From Spongospora subterranea f. sp. subterranea (taxonomy: Eukaryota > Endomyxa: Phytomyxea > Phytomyxea > Plasmodiophorida), in assembly GCA_049724395.1 (NCBI GenBank), contig JAUGWO010000118.1, forward strand, positions 1 to 64,000: DNA of 64,000 bases, written 5' to 3'. Each line of letters begins with the position of its first letter. Position 1 is the first letter of the stretch. This document shows, piece after piece, positions 11,195-23,365 of this stretch. Below the pieces are notes generated by a model. The model did no database searches, was not told where the DNA came from, and saw only the letters and a list, made by a program, of their open reading frames with translations. The position numbers and the translations under genes were made by a program.

Positions 11195-11410
11195 TCCGCG
11201 AACCAATCAATCGAATATCCAAAATGATTGGAAAAACACCCTGGTGCTTAAATAGCGATAGACAGCGGATTGCGCCACGGAGTTCATTGGCACGGAGTGG
11301 ACCTCACTGAGTCACAGCGGATCTCTTCCTTGATCCTTCACCTGGATTCCTGTAATACCAGATATTCATTCTGGAATTACTCCACCATTCCAACAAAGTG
11401 CTGGGTTTCG
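11195..11410. promoter_or_regulatory. Shared divergent intergenic region
   Basis: About 215 bases separate the start of COQ9 (minus) from the first good ATG of the next gene (plus). It could act as a bidirectional promoter. No specific element is recognisable. Confidence 0.3.
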
Positions 11411-12043
11411 ATGGGGAAAGCCAATAGGGGGAAGAAGTCTAAGAACAATGGTCGCAGTAAATATAAGCTGTTAAGCACCGAACCAAATCAATTTGGGGAT
11501 TTTTCCATCACAACCCCTAAGAGGAAGCGGATGCTACCTATTAAAAGGAGATCGGATAAGGACAAAGCCGACGAAGGCGAAGAGAAACATCACACGAAGG
11601 GAAATGGAAAGGACATTGGTAAAGGATACTTGAAGTTCAATGATAAGGGCAAAAAGGGATCTGGAAAAAACATTGATGTTAAAAAATTTGGGAGGGTCAA
11701 TGAGAAGGTGAAAAATAAGCACAATTACTCTAAAGGATTAGTATTTTCTCAGCGCAAAGAAGTCTGCACATCTTATAATATGGACAAAAGAGATCCCCCT
11801 AAGGAATTGGGAAAGAAAACGTTTCCTTGGGCTAAGCAGTCAAATACACCGACTTCTAAGGCAAGAAAATACCAGGGTAAAACAACAGGGAATTTGAGTA
11901 TTCGTATGAACAAAGGTCGGAAAGACGTTCAGAACAAGAATTCAAAAGTCTTGCTAAAAGGATCATCAATCAGCAATCGCCAACATGGAAAGTCTACCAG
12001 TGGTTGGTCGAAGAAAATAATTAAACAACGTGTATCGCGATAG
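11411..12043 (+). CDS. Highly basic low-complexity protein, unknown
   Basis: The first ATG of a long open frame gives MGKANRGKKSKNNGRSKYKL and about 210 residues, very rich in Lys, Gly, Asn and Ser and poor in hydrophobic residues. TTPKRKRMLPIKRRSDKDK looks like a nuclear localisation signal. The gene appears intronless and ends at TAG. Composition suggests a disordered nucleolar or RNA-binding protein. I do not recognise a family. Translation could also begin upstream, since the frame stays open to about 11270, but no ATG lies there. Confidence 0.5.
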   Translation: MGKANRGKKSKNNGRSKYKLLSTEPNQFGDFSITTPKRKRMLPIKRRSDKDKADEGEEKHHTKGNGKDIGKGYLKFNDKGKKGSGKNIDVKKFGRVNEKVKNKHNYSKGLVFSQRKEVCTSYNMDKRDPPKELGKKTFPWAKQSNTPTSKARKYQGKTTGNLSIRMNKGRKDVQNKNSKVLLKGSSISNRQHGKSTSGWSKKIIKQRVSR

Positions 12044-12105
12044 TAGCCGTCTTCTTATAAAATGCCTTCTTGTTGAAACTAATGAATGTTTATGAATCTG
12101 TTCGA

Positions 12106-12501
12106 TTAATCATCGTAGTCCATGGCCTCAAAGAACATATCCCTGAACTGCAGTAATGTCCCTCTTGCCTTCATAAGTCGTTGCCGCGCCTTTTTAGGGT
12201 TTATCGCCATCTATTGAATGCGGTCAGATCTATGACGTTGAGACCTATTGCATTGCAATACCGCATCTGTGGCCGAGGCGAATTCAGCCGCGCTGGCTAC
12301 GAACAATTCTGAACATTGAACATCGCCGACGGTCTTGAATGGATAGAAAGTCTGATCATTGCAGTATGTGGCAATCGATAAACTGGCAACACCTTGACCT
12401 GGACAGATTGTTATGACCACATTATATGATGGAACAATGAGCTGCTTTAGACGGCGGCCACCATTGTCAGTAGTCTCGACTACCAACGCCAATACAGCCA
12501 T
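12106..12501 (-). CDS. Small conserved-looking protein, unknown (115 aa)
   Basis: Exon 1 (12501-12262) encodes MAVLALVVETTDNGGRRLKQ, a beta-rich stretch and KTVGDVQCSELFVASAAEF. A 51-base GT-AG intron (12261-12211) joins it in phase to exon 2 (12210-12106), encoding MAINPKKARQRLMKARGTLL and the acidic end EAMDYDD. The basic helix followed by an acidic tail suggests a coiled or partner-binding C-terminus. It lies head to head with TTC8. I do not recognise the family and propose no function. Confidence 0.5.
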
Positions 12502-12829
12502 TGTTATAATGAGAATTCGAGATGACTCGGCCTTGCAATTATCGACCGATATCTTGATGAGGATTGACCCATATAGGGTACCAGCAGGCGAATATCGCTG
12601 ATCATGAATATGGTGTTCCCGCGCTCTACGCCGTCTTCATTGATACCTGGGGCATATCCTGTTGGTTATCTCCATCTGGAGCAACCTTATTCCTAATCCA
12701 CCACAGACTGGTGGTTGGTCTGGCTATAGACTGACCAGTCCCTTCAATATTCCACTCGAGTTCTACACCCGATTACACCAGGTCAATCTGGCCAACAACC
12801 AACAGAGAGGTGAAGAGAGAGAGACAGGA

Positions 12830-14761
12830 ATGGACGAGATATTCATAGCCCAACACCTCTTTGAACAGCGCCGATATGATGATTGTATCAAGTTATGTGA
12901 TAATATATTGGATAAGGAATCCCTTGATCAAACGGCCTGGTTAATGAAACTAAGGGCTCTGATCGAAAAGGATTTCATAGATGATATCGATCTGGAAGAG
13001 GAAGGCGTCGCTGAGATATTACTTGATCAGAATTACGCCATCAATGATCCATCCAATATTCGTCCTGGGACATCATTAAGGCGGCCATTAACCACAACTG
13101 GACCGTCAACGACAGGTTCAATACGTCCATTAACAGCTACAAACCGTCCAATGACCGGGTTCGCCAGACCAGGGACAAGGTCGGTTGATATCCAGATTAG
13201 ACAGGAGGTGATATTGATTGGCTGTAGTGCTCGTGTTGGAACCAGCTCATCAACTAGTCGACAAGCACTACAGAGTGGTCGACCTGGAACTTCACGACCT
13301 ATAACAGTTGCTGGAAGGCAGATTAGATTAGGGACACAGTCAATGATCATGAAATCGGCCAACGATTCGTTTATTGATTCTACCCAAGTAGATATTGACA
13401 AGTTCAGTAAACGGCCTGTATGAGCTCAGGTCTCCCCCATTTCAACACTTCCCATTCTAATTCTGCCCAATCTATGACAGGCTTTAGCGATGGCGCTATG
13501 CGATTATATGCTCTATATTGACCATAATCCTAAGAAGGTCTGTCTGAGCCCTCGAAACACGTCATCTCCTCTCCAACTATTGCTCTTTCAAATCTGGTTT
13601 AGGCTATTGAACTAGCTCTACTCTGCATGCGTTCATCCGATCGCAATTGGTGGTGGTATAATCGTGCTGGTAAAGCCTATTATCAGATGGGAATGCTTCG
13701 TGAAGCGCATGACCAATATAAGTAAGATCGAATCCCATTTCACCAGTGTGTTGATTATCGTCTGAAATGGGCTCAGATTATCGATGAAGCAACAAGAAAT
13801 GGTCTGCACGATTGTAGATTTAGCCAAAGTCTTCTTGCGAATGGATCAACCTAATAACGCCTTATCGCTATATGAGCAAGGATTACAGAATAATCCTGGT
13901 GAAGTTGTTCTACACTTAGGTATTGGAAGAGTGTGTCAGGCTATCAACAACATCAATAAAGCAGACGAATCTTTCAGAAAGGTTTCAATCTGATCAATAT
14001 GGATGGACGCACGTTCTCGACTCAGAATGACATATCATTTTAGGTTCTTCAATGGGACGCATCCAATATTGAGGCGATTGCCACAATTGCAGGACACCAT
14101 TTCTATAACGACCAACCTGAGATCGCTTTGCGATTCTATCGGCGTCTGGTTCAAATGGGCGTCAACAACACCGAGCTCTGGAATAATGTCGGCCTCTCGT
14201 GCTTTTATTGTGCCCAATACGATATGGCATTATCCTGCTTCGAGAAGGCGTTAGGTCTAGCCGACGATTCCAATATGGCTGATGTCTGGTAAATGAGCCC
14301 ATTTCAATGGGGTTATTCCACACGATGGATGATGAGGGTCCTCCCCCTATATTACAGGTATAATATTAGCCATATCGCTATTGGAGTTGGTGATCTGGTA
14401 TTGGCCAATCAATCCCTGAAAATTGCCTTATCTATTGATGGCAACCATGCAGAAGCCATGAACAATCTTGGCGTTCTGGAATTACGGAAAGGCAATCAGC
14501 ATCAAGCCTGTTCATTTTTTGAAATGGCATCAGATCTGGGCCATACTCATTTTGAGCCACTATTCAATGCAGGTTTGATGTGTTTGACATCGATATCTTA
14601 TTTATTACTCTAATCAACTTTCAATAGCGTTAGTCGCTGACGCCGTTGGAGACAGACAAAAGTGCTGGAATATGGTGACGAAAGCGCTGACAATATTCCC
14701 TGAACATAAGGATTCGGCAGAACTAAGGGATTCAATAATGAAGCAGTTTATAATGGCATAA
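12830..14761 (+). CDS. TTC8: BBSome subunit BBS8 (TTC8), TPR protein
   Basis: TTC8 is a subunit of the BBSome, which carries membrane proteins in and out of cilia. Seven exons read cleanly with introns at 13418-13480, 13538-13602, 13722-13776, 13982-14043, 14289-14357 and 14573-14627. The start MDEIFIAQHLFEQRRYDDCI and the EEEGVAEILLDQN segment are followed by the Arg/Pro/Gly/Thr linker (RPGTSLRRP, ATNRPMTGFARPGT) typical of TTC8. TPR repeats then follow: NWWWYNRAGKAYYQMGMLRE, KQQEMVCTIVDLAKVFLRMD, PEIALRFYRRLVQMG, ADVWYNISHIAIGVGD and NNLGVLELRKGN. Length is about 500 residues, normal for the family. It implies a ciliated organism. An ATG further upstream is out of keeping with the family start. 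Confidence 0.93.
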
Positions 14762-14821
14762 AACATGAAATCCCAGTTCTGAACAGGGCTCGTCCTTTAT
14801 CATACCAGGGCACGATCATCA

Positions 14822-17660
14822 TTATAGCTGAAATACATTCCATATAAAGACGTTGCCGCCTTCACCAGAACTAATCAACTGTTTCCCATCTGGACTAAAC
14901 TTAACACATGTCACCGATCGTGAATGTCCAACACCAACAGCTATGAAGACACAATCAGATCAGACCCTGTTTTCCACTGATCAGTATCAGGGTGGCGATC
15001 CCTATCCTACATAATAGTTTCATTGCCCGAATATCGAATAGTTTAGCATAGGAGTGACTATCGCCAACAGCGAATAGATTCCCAGATGGATTAACATCTA
15101 TGGAATTCCCTTCACTATTAAGCTCTATTATATTAACGGCCTGTGGTGATCGCAAATCCCAGAATGTCACTCTCTTTTCCTGTCCAACACTAATCACCAA
15201 CATCTCGTCGCGTGTAAGCCCAATATCGTTGATACCGCCCATATTTTGGCGATGACAAGATACACGAAGCTCGGCCTGTGAAAGTGTGGTATGAGACAAT
15301 AATGATGGATAAGGATATTGGAGAGGGGCTAAGGGCCCTCCTAACCTGTAAATCCCAACATAATATACTCCTGTCTCTACTACAGGATATCGCTCGACGA
15401 TTATCGCCATATATAGCCACATTAGGGACATAACTTGTGTGTTCTTTCAGGTGGGATAATAGCTCCTTATTCCTAATATCCCATACCCTAACATCTCCTT
15501 CACATCCACCGCTAACCAGGAATTTCTGAGCGAGAGAGATAGGAGGTTGGATATGGATACGAGATGGAGAGGATTACACAAACCTCATTGCGACTTAACG
15601 ATAGGGCTGATATCCCACCTGAATGGGCATGATCAATATACCATAATGGATCAGCTGTTCCTGCTTCAAATGATCGAATACGGCCATCGCTCCAACCGCT
15701 GATAATACACTCGTCTGATATGACCAGACATGATGGAATATGGGAATCAGCTCGAGCACTGCAGATTAGAGAGTAATCAGACACATCCCAAACCCTGGAA
15801 CAACATGAGTTGAGAGATATAGGGGGTGTGGGAGATAGATGAGGGGCCGATTACTTAATGGTGCTGTCGGTTGAGCAGGAGGCAAACCTATCTGATATGG
15901 CGACAGGGAATCCGACTGCATTAACGGAACCAGAATGGCTTTGGGAGACGAGAAACTACAAGGGGGTTAGATGGTTAATGGATAATGGAGGATGATTATG
16001 GGGATATGCACTAACATTATGGGATGGGTCTGATATCTGAATACGATAGGTGTCTCCTGTTAAGGTTCCAACCATTCCTTCACAATCATCACAACCGCTA
16101 CTGATTGACGCGATTGGACCAGAACAATGAACACGACTCTTGGCGATGAACTCTTTCTGCAACCGCATTATGATAATCAGGGAATGAGAGCCGGGTGACG
16201 ATAAACGATGATGATGACCGGATTAACGAATTGGTATTTAGTGATGGAAGAATCACCACCTCCAGAAATTATATCGTATGATGAGGTAATCAATAGGGAT
16301 AATACACCACCTGAACAGACAGGGAAGGTACAGCATATACCTTTATTACGAACCTGATGAAGGAGATGGGGATTAGCGAGGAGGAGGGGATGCCAGGGAT
16401 GATCATCATTACCAGGAATACAGTGATATCACCTGTAGCTGATCCACCAATAAGATACTCACCATCGCCAGAGTATTGAATAGATCTGCAATGATAGATG
16501 GGGATCATGACCTGTTCTGGGGAAGGGGGATTATAATCATGCCCACATACTGATAGGTTCGCTTGAACGAGCCCGTTCTCAGCTGATTATTATCAACAAT
16601 GAGTCTGATGACGACACAGACAGGGGAATCTCCTTCACCTTATCATGGTGTAATTGTCCAGTACTTGGAGTTAACGTCCATAATTCAATATAGCTCTCGT
16701 CTTTACTACATGTGGCGAACTGACAATCAAGGGTGGGACGCCGTTTAATATCTGATCTGATATCATTAAGGGATAATCGATAAATGTGGGAGATCAGCAA
16801 CCTTTAACTCGTCCTCCCCAGGCGATCTGATTGAAAGGAAATGGAGCTGCTGCTGATGATCCCACTATATATCCACTACAGAACATATCAGATTCATTGG
16901 GAACACGTTTGAGGAAAATCGCCGAAACGAATGGAATTATTTTGGAAGGGGATAAAGGCGAATAGTGTCGATGGTGATATCAGGTATTGCAATACCTGGT
17001 ACAATCCCATATAATCAATTTTCCATTAATTGATGAACCAACGGTGACCAGAAATTTCTAATCACATTAAATATTAGGTGGGGGTTATAATAGGGATTAG
17101 ATAATGGGGATAAAGGAATACCCCATCCCATGAGAATCGAACTACTGCAATACCAAACTGGTGCTCCTCAAGTCTGAACTTGATCGATTGTGTTTGATAA
17201 TCCCAGATAATCACATCCGATTCGACACCTTCTTGACCTGACGCGATCATATTCCCCTATTTCAGGCCATATTGGGTTAGTGTGAGCATGATGAAGGGGG
17301 TTATGATCATCAGCGACATACAGATGGAGATATATCCATACAGGTTATTGTCTGGCTATGGCCGTTTAGAAATGATTGACAATGGGGATCATTCAGGTCG
17401 TTGATCACTATAATCATCATTAACTTTCGACTATACGGTTCCCAATGTGGTTTACCAATACAGGCACCAGATGCGACAATAAAATGGGCCGAATCAGGGT
17501 GCATTATAATGCCGTTATTAGCAGAACTAGTATAACCAATTGCATGATCCAATTCAAGTTGATAGGAGGGTGGTGATGATGGGGGAGAGGGCAACTCTCC
17601 AATCTCCTTGTGCATGGGATTTACGGCCATCGCCTCGTCCATTGACCTATGTTGGTTCAT
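14822..17660 (-). CDS. CFAP52: Ciliary WD40-repeat protein, CFAP52/WDR16-like
   Basis: A many-exon minus-strand gene begins near MNQHRSMDEAMAVNPMHKE (ATG at 17660), enters with LELDHAIGYTS, and continues with WD blades: FLNGHSQTITCMDIS, VESDVIIWDYQTQSIKF, LEEHQFGIAVVRFSWDG and INGKLIIWDCTR. Later come ECIISGWSDGRIRSFEAGT, YIDHAHSGGISALSLS, RAISCSRDRSILCWDLQ and KRVTFWDLRSPQ. It ends VGVGHSRSVTCVKFSPDGKQ and FIWNVFQL. The order, including IISxWxDGxIRxF and the final VGVGHS blade, matches CFAP52, a microtubule inner protein of axonemal doublets. Introns are about 45-70 bases. Other ciliary WD40 proteins (WDR90 type) are the alternative. The start lies close to a minisatellite, so the first exon is uncertain. 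It is tail to tail with TTC8. Confidence 0.75.
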
Positions 17661-17689
17661 TGGGCCAACAATCGAGGGCAACTGTGCCA

Positions 17690-17815
17690 GAAGGGGAGGT
17701 GGTGTTGGCCAGGGGAGAGCTGTGCCTGAGGAGAGCTGTGTGCCAGAGGTGGCGATATGATATTGACCAGAGGAGAGCTGTGCCAGAGGTGGCGATATGA
17801 TATTGGCCAGAGGAG
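17690..17815. repeat. Short minisatellite at the 5' end of the WD40 gene
   Basis: A degenerate unit built on agaggagagctgtgccaga and ggtggcgatatgatattg is repeated about three times. It overlaps the expected promoter or 5' UTR of the WD40 gene. Confidence 0.65.
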
Positions 17816-18512
17816 TTATCTATATGGTGTTTACAGCACAGAGTCATTCAATCATTATCACCTTAATCATCATTAGGTTCAGTAATAATTTCAGTCGACG
17901 CTCAATAGAATGGTAGATTGAAGGGCTGTGGGTTTATTGGCTAGCAGCCTCTAACAATAAACACTCGTTAGCTTTTCCAGGAATTCCAGCTCCTCCAAGT
18001 AAATTATCCCATTCCTCAAGTCTGATGATCAAATAGCGATTCTCCTACCACAACTGAACATAGCCAAACTACAATCATATGGCAATAGGCTGAGAGAATG
18101 CTCTTAGCACTATTGTAGTTCGCTAGTTTTGCAAAATAGCGTTCTGGTTTGAGACGAATATACAATGTAATATTGAACCGCAGCTGAGAGTACTACCACT
18201 AGGCCGATTCCTTCAACGATCTCATTCGCTTTTGGGCAACCATTGCGCCGTCATTTGATATACAACCATTGCACTATCTTATTGAGAATTAGGAACTGAA
18301 AGGCAGTACAAAACACATCATCTAGGGTAATGTTGGAAAACAGTAAGAATACAGTCATCGAAACCGGGACAAACACTGCAGAAAAGCGACTAGACACCAT
18401 AGTTGTTTAGTATGGCGGACCGGAAAATTCAAATACCAGACGTGATATTGGACATCAAACATTGCACACACTTCAGCAATGTTGAAGGCGTTATATGAAT
18501 ATGATATGTAGT
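17816..18512. other. Intergenic between WD40 gene and NSUN2
   Basis: No open frame of note. It holds the 5' flank of the WD40 gene and the 3' flank of the methyltransferase gene. Confidence 0.35.
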
Positions 18513-20581
18513 TTATAGTTTGCATGGTAATGCTGAGATAAGACAATCAATAGCAGGTTGAGACACCATAACTTGAACAGAATCAGACGAATGCCAACAT
18601 GTCACAAAAAGAGGGGATGATGGTGATTTCGAATCATCAGATGGAATCATGGTGCTGATTAAGAATGAACCTATGCCAATGGTACTCAACCCAGTTCGTT
18701 CGTGATCTGGTAGATCGCTATATGAGAGGGTCTTGGCAGCGAGTAATTGACCGAATAGGTCATTAGGCCATTGACAAACACGCTGACTCATGAAACGGTG
18801 TAATATTGATGCACCATTATGGGCAATACGGTATGGAGGAGATCGCGGGTCTTTCCGACGACTTGGCTCGAACAGAATCACGCCGGCATGAACAACTTTT
18901 AACGAGCGACGAACACATGATGATGATTGCAATACAGCGTCAACAGCAGAATTCATGAGATAGATACGGCCGATAGCATTCCTGGGATTACTTGATCGAG
19001 ACCATAATTGATTAACAGGGAATGACGAAGATAAACCGAACACAGACACCAGGTTATCAACCACTGGACGATGATCGCTATAATCCATCAGGCGGAAAAA
19101 TCGTTCCCCATCACCATTAATAACCGGATTTTTGATAATGGGATCAACCGATGATGACGTCGCCACCGCTGCTGTCTCTGGTACAATGGGCTCAGGCACT
19201 GGCTCAGATCCAGATTTGACCATAACGGCGATGAAGAATCCTCCTGTATCCTGATCATGGGGCAATACGCGAATGCAGCGATTGAGGCTGAACTGCTGGA
19301 TTTCGTCTGATGTCGGCGGAAATACACTTGATCTGAAGCTATTCTGCAATTGTTCTGGGACTTGACTATAGTCGCTATATTCAACGTCCTTATTGAACAC
19401 TTTCCAATGCGTCAGTCCTGGTCTACCAATCAATCCAGGTAACTGATCTGAGACATCAATTAGGGATAAGGATCCGCCTGAAGCTCGTAAGATATGGGAA
19501 ACAACAGCTTCATTCTCGATGGGATTGAAACTGCAGGTTGAATAAACTAATCGTGATCCGGGCTTCAGCAGTTGCAACGCACGCGTCACTATATTGATCT
19601 GTAGACGATGCAGTCCAACCGAGTTTCCTGTGTTCCATTTCGACCAAATCTCACTATTCTTGCGAACAGTCCCATCGCCTAATACAGAACCAAGAAAATA
19701 TCAGAAAACCGTTTCCTGATGGGAATAGGTACAATACCTGAACATGGAACATCGCAGAGAATTCGATCGAAAGACAGGCGTGATCCCTCAGCCAATGTTA
19801 GAGATGGAAAGTGCTGAGCTTCATGATTCGTGACAATAAAACATGGTACACAGAGTCTGTTCAACTGATGCACTAGATTATTAGCACGTATCGGAGATGC
19901 ATCATTGGCCAAAATGAATCCTGGGGCTAATGGACCAGAGCCACCAACAACCATCTCAAGTAGCTGTGCCGTTTTGGAACCGGGGGCTGCACATGTATCT
20001 AAAACGGCGTGATGACCTTGAACATCGAGAAGAATGGCTGGGATCATTGATACAGCCTATCCTCATAGTGAGTTCATGAGATCAAAACAAGAAGGGAATA
20101 GCAAAACCTCTTGGCGGCTAATAAACCCCTTCTCGTTCAAAGAAAACACCCATTTGTTCAACTCTGATAAATGGGGGTGCTTTTTGAGCTGACGTTTAGT
20201 GGCTCCAATCTGCCAGGCTAGATCATCCCTATACCATTTTAATGGCTTAGGAGCTTGGACCCTCCATTCTGGATGAATATTCTCTTCCGGTTCAGCATCG
20301 GCAATTGAATCAAAATCCCCTCGTTTGAGGAGGGCTAAAGCCCCTTGAAACGGCATATTTGAGTTGAACCTGAATGTTATTGGCAATGGTCTCTGGCACG
20401 AGGATTGAAAGATATCCCATTGGTCATCTGGCACTATCTTCTGCGCTTTGTAATACGCAATGAACTGGTCACTAATGGGACACTCAGACCATTGCTCTTT
20501 TCGCCATAAAGAGCGGTCCGACTCGACCTGAGGCCGGTCCCTTTTAGCGCTGCTGTGACGCCGTTTGTATTGCCTCCCCAT
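18513..20581 (-). CDS. NSUN2: tRNA (cytosine-5) methyltransferase, NSUN2/Trm4 type
   Basis: NSUN2 methylates cytosine C5 in tRNAs using S-adenosylmethionine. Three exons (20581-20108, 20056-19738, 19678-18513) give about 652 residues, near yeast Trm4 length. The N-terminus MGRQYKRRHSSAKRDR is basic. LPITFRFNSN is the family entry motif. MIPAILLDVQGHHAVLDTCA with APGSKTAQLLEM forms motif X/I, ILCDVPCSGDGT is motif IV with its Cys, and RLVYSTCSFNPIENEAVV is motif VI with the catalytic TCS Cys. Both cysteines needed by RCMT m5C enzymes are present. The C-terminal part diverges as usual. The 5' end of exon 1 has the ATG that best fits the family start. Confidence 0.93.
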
Positions 20582-20737
20582 TGAAACTATGAGATTCCCT
20601 TTCAGTGTTCCCCCTTTGTCGATCAATGATGTTCAAGTCCGTCACGGATTAACAATTCCGGGGTTTTCCAAAAAAAATCCGACGATTTACAGGTCTGTAA
20701 GTGACAAAGAGAATCATTGTTATGGAAAAAATATTGT

Positions 20738-22056
20738 CTAGGTTGTTTCCTTGTATAAATAATGCCCTAGAGTTAGGCCTAGCTGCTGCGAGACGGAGAC
20801 TGCTGTGTTTTTATCGATCATGCATATTAACTTGGTCGTGTCGATAGCAGATTTGGCTAATACACCAGACCCACATACTAGTAAATATCGCATTGCCACT
20901 AAATCACTGATCTACACACATAGGTAAACCAACAAAAACCCATGTCATGTTTTGATATGATATTATCACCTGAATATATACATCATCTTCGTGAAAAGGT
21001 TCAGATGACAATTCACACATTATCGCCAACATTCTGTCTAAACTGAACTCTTTCGGACCTATCAATAACTGATTCTGCTTCGATTTCGCATCTGTAGTTC
21101 TCAGATCATTCCTCTGCTTTGAACTTCTTTGTGGCTCATGCTTAAACATTTGACAGTCAGACCCAACTGATATTGTCAGCGATATATTAGCAATTTGCAG
21201 TGAATAACAAAAACAAAAATAGCTTGATTTACCTGGGTTATATGAAGCTAGGAATGATGCAACCAATACGACCTTCGACAGCTGTGTGATATTGAGTTGG
21301 GTTCGTATCTTACAGGAATCATCTGTTTTTTGGAGACGGGCGATACCCTGATTAAGCTGGGACATGTCAGTCTTTAGGCACTGGAGAGCAGTAAGCGGAT
21401 CCTGGCCCAAATAATTTGTGTATAATGGTGCCAGCACTCGCAGACAATGCTCTAGATCTTCGAGATCGCGATTAGGAAATGCGCTTAACAAGTGAGAGGT
21501 TAAGGGCTCAGGGCATCCGACAGCAGTAGATAGCATCTCACAAATGATTTTATCGCTCAACACCATATGAATGTGGCGAGACATTACTGAATGGCGCTTG
21601 ATATTGCTATCATAAAAATATGTATCAAATGAAGGGCATACAGGTGCACACAAATTCAGAGTACAATGGAAACTTAGTTGCAATTATCAGACGTAATCCG
21701 ATTATTATCGATGGCAGCTTGGCTAGCTTGATGAGATCGTCGCTATCTGAAGTAAGAACATGCTTACAGACTATGGTTGCTGGCTTGGGAAGTGTATAGG
21801 GTGTTATTGCATCTGCAATACCTATCAATGCACATGAATAGTTATGAGCATTGTACTGCTGGGAATATGATGCATTACAGAGTGCGTTGGAAATAAATGA
21901 CATGATCTCAGAGCATGTCAATCCTTGGCATGGAATGACTGTAAAGCCGGTTGGGAAGCAAGACCATTGACCCGATATAAAATATAGGTTGGGTGGGTTG
22001 CGGCTGGACAGCAATTTAAAGAGGTCTGGCTCATTATTAATGGTAATTCGGGACAT
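20738..22056 (-). CDS. ORC5: Origin recognition complex subunit 5 with degenerate ATP site
   Basis: ORC5 is an AAA+ subunit of the origin recognition complex that marks replication origins. I read exons at 22056-21650, 21606-21233, 21166-20970 and 20911-20738. The first junction is less sure. The C-terminal half is clear: SKVVLVASFLASYNP, LLIGPKEFSLDRMLAIMCEL, ISDLVAMRYLLV and GHYLYKETT, the pattern of ORC5 (LASYNP, GPKxFxLxRxLAI, final KYLY). The N-terminal half keeps the layout, but where Walker A (GxxxxGKT) is expected it reads FISGQWSCFPTGFTV, with no GK[ST]. I also see no clear Walker B acidic pair. So ATP binding may be lost, or an exon boundary is misread. Confidence 0.78.
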
Positions 22057-22871
22057 ATTGTGTGGTCTGGTAGGTCATGTGCCGCCGTACTGTCATTTGA
22101 AGGATACGGGGACCGGGGTCATACGGTAACGGGCACTGTAGAGATGGGGCTGCGCTTGACCGGGAACTTTACCAGACCATGTTCCTGGTCGAATGGGATT
22201 TTCATTGATTGGCTCAAGGGGACAAGCTGGTGTAAGCATGACGACCGATGTCGATAGACCTATGATGCCGTCCATCGTGTACGGTGCCTTTCTTAGCGGT
22301 AGTTTGAAGTTTAGACTTGGGCGTAGGATCGTGGCCTGAACGACTAGGATCATAGGCGCAAGGCCCTGCTTGAAGGTGCGAGCTTCATTGCCATCGCTAT
22401 TGCCATTTTCTCTATAATTGTGACTATATAATGTCAGCGGCTGCGGCAGCCCTTTCATATAAAACTGTAAAACGCCTTCTTTTTCGAATCTACCTTAGGA
22501 TTGAATCAGTAGCCTACAGAGTTCGAAACCCAGCAAAACTGGTTTTTTCACCAGAAACTTACTCCTCGAGGCAAAAAGGGGAACAAGGGCCTATTGAAAC
22601 ACAATTTGTTATCCCCAGTCAGTTTCTTAGGTCGCGACCAGTCGCCAACAATGGGTCCTGACATTAAATGATTAGCGTCTTCTAACGATATTCACAGTGT
22701 CTAACCTTTACATACCTCTCAGTGATCTATGGAAATTGGTGGTGACGTGTTGTTGGACGTCGAGAGCCATTCAGTTGTCCGTTCCTGTCGGAGTATTGAA
22801 TGAAAGAACAGGAAATGAGCGTATGGTCTCACTGCTCAAGCTAAAAATTCATATCCTAAACCATTTAGATC
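22057..22871. other. Region of overlapping uncertain small frames
   Basis: A minus-strand ATG frame (22458-22093, 121 residues, starting MKGLPQPLTLYSHNYRENGN and ending MTPVPVSFK) overlaps a plus-strand ATG frame (22431-22661, 76 residues, MSAAAAALSYKTVKRLLFRI, basic). At most one is likely real. The plus frame has the LFRIYLRI look of a mitochondrial LYR-type protein, but this is too short to claim. Confidence 0.3.
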
Positions 22872-23243
22872 ATGGTGTTATCTCTTGCTCGAATGTCGTT
22901 GCCTGCGATCCCGCCATTAGCAATGCAGTTATGTGAACTTGCAGATCAGTATTGTCTCAAGGTCGATATACCTGGCTACGAGAAGGACGAGGTGAAAATT
23001 GGGCTCGATGGGAATTTATTGACCGTTACTGCTAACCAAAAAGATTCGGAGGAGAAGAGAGAGAAAGACCAGAGTTTGAAGACGGTCTACAGTGAACGAG
23101 ATTTGGGGCAACAGGTCTCGCGATCAATTCGGTTGCCAGCTGATATTAACTCGGAGGGCATCACCGCTCAACATCAACTGGGGCAATTGCTGATCACGAT
23201 TCAGAAGAGCCCAGAGAAGTCTCGTACCGTGCAGATTCAATGA
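22872..23243 (+). CDS. Small heat-shock protein, Hsp20/alpha-crystallin
   Basis: Hsp20 chaperones bind unfolding proteins and keep them soluble. This 123-residue protein has a short N-terminal arm (MVLSLARMSLPAIPP), then the alpha-crystallin domain: YCLKVDIPGYEKDEVKIGLD, GNLLTVTANQKDSEEK, VSRSIRLPADINSEGITA, and the GQLLITIQK strand ending RTVQIQ. The order DIPGxxKDEVK, LTVTA, R-S-xRLP and G-x-L-x-I is diagnostic. The IxI/V motif at the end may serve oligomer contacts. It appears intronless, as stress genes often are. Confidence 0.9.
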   Translation: MVLSLARMSLPAIPPLAMQLCELADQYCLKVDIPGYEKDEVKIGLDGNLLTVTANQKDSEEKREKDQSLKTVYSERDLGQQVSRSIRLPADINSEGITAQHQLGQLLITIQKSPEKSRTVQIQ

Positions 23244-23365
23244 TTGGTGAACTGGACAAGTTCTAGATTCTGATCCATTATATTGACTTTTCAAATGGTT
23301 CATAATACAAGGGAATGATTAGACGACAAGGTCGCCATTTCAGAATTCAATGGTACTTCAATATT

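Noticed and set aside
13722-13776. Intron with inverted ends (cccatttca / tgaaatggg), suggesting introner elements
   Set aside because: Other introns of the same gene lack matching ends, so the pattern looks like chance.
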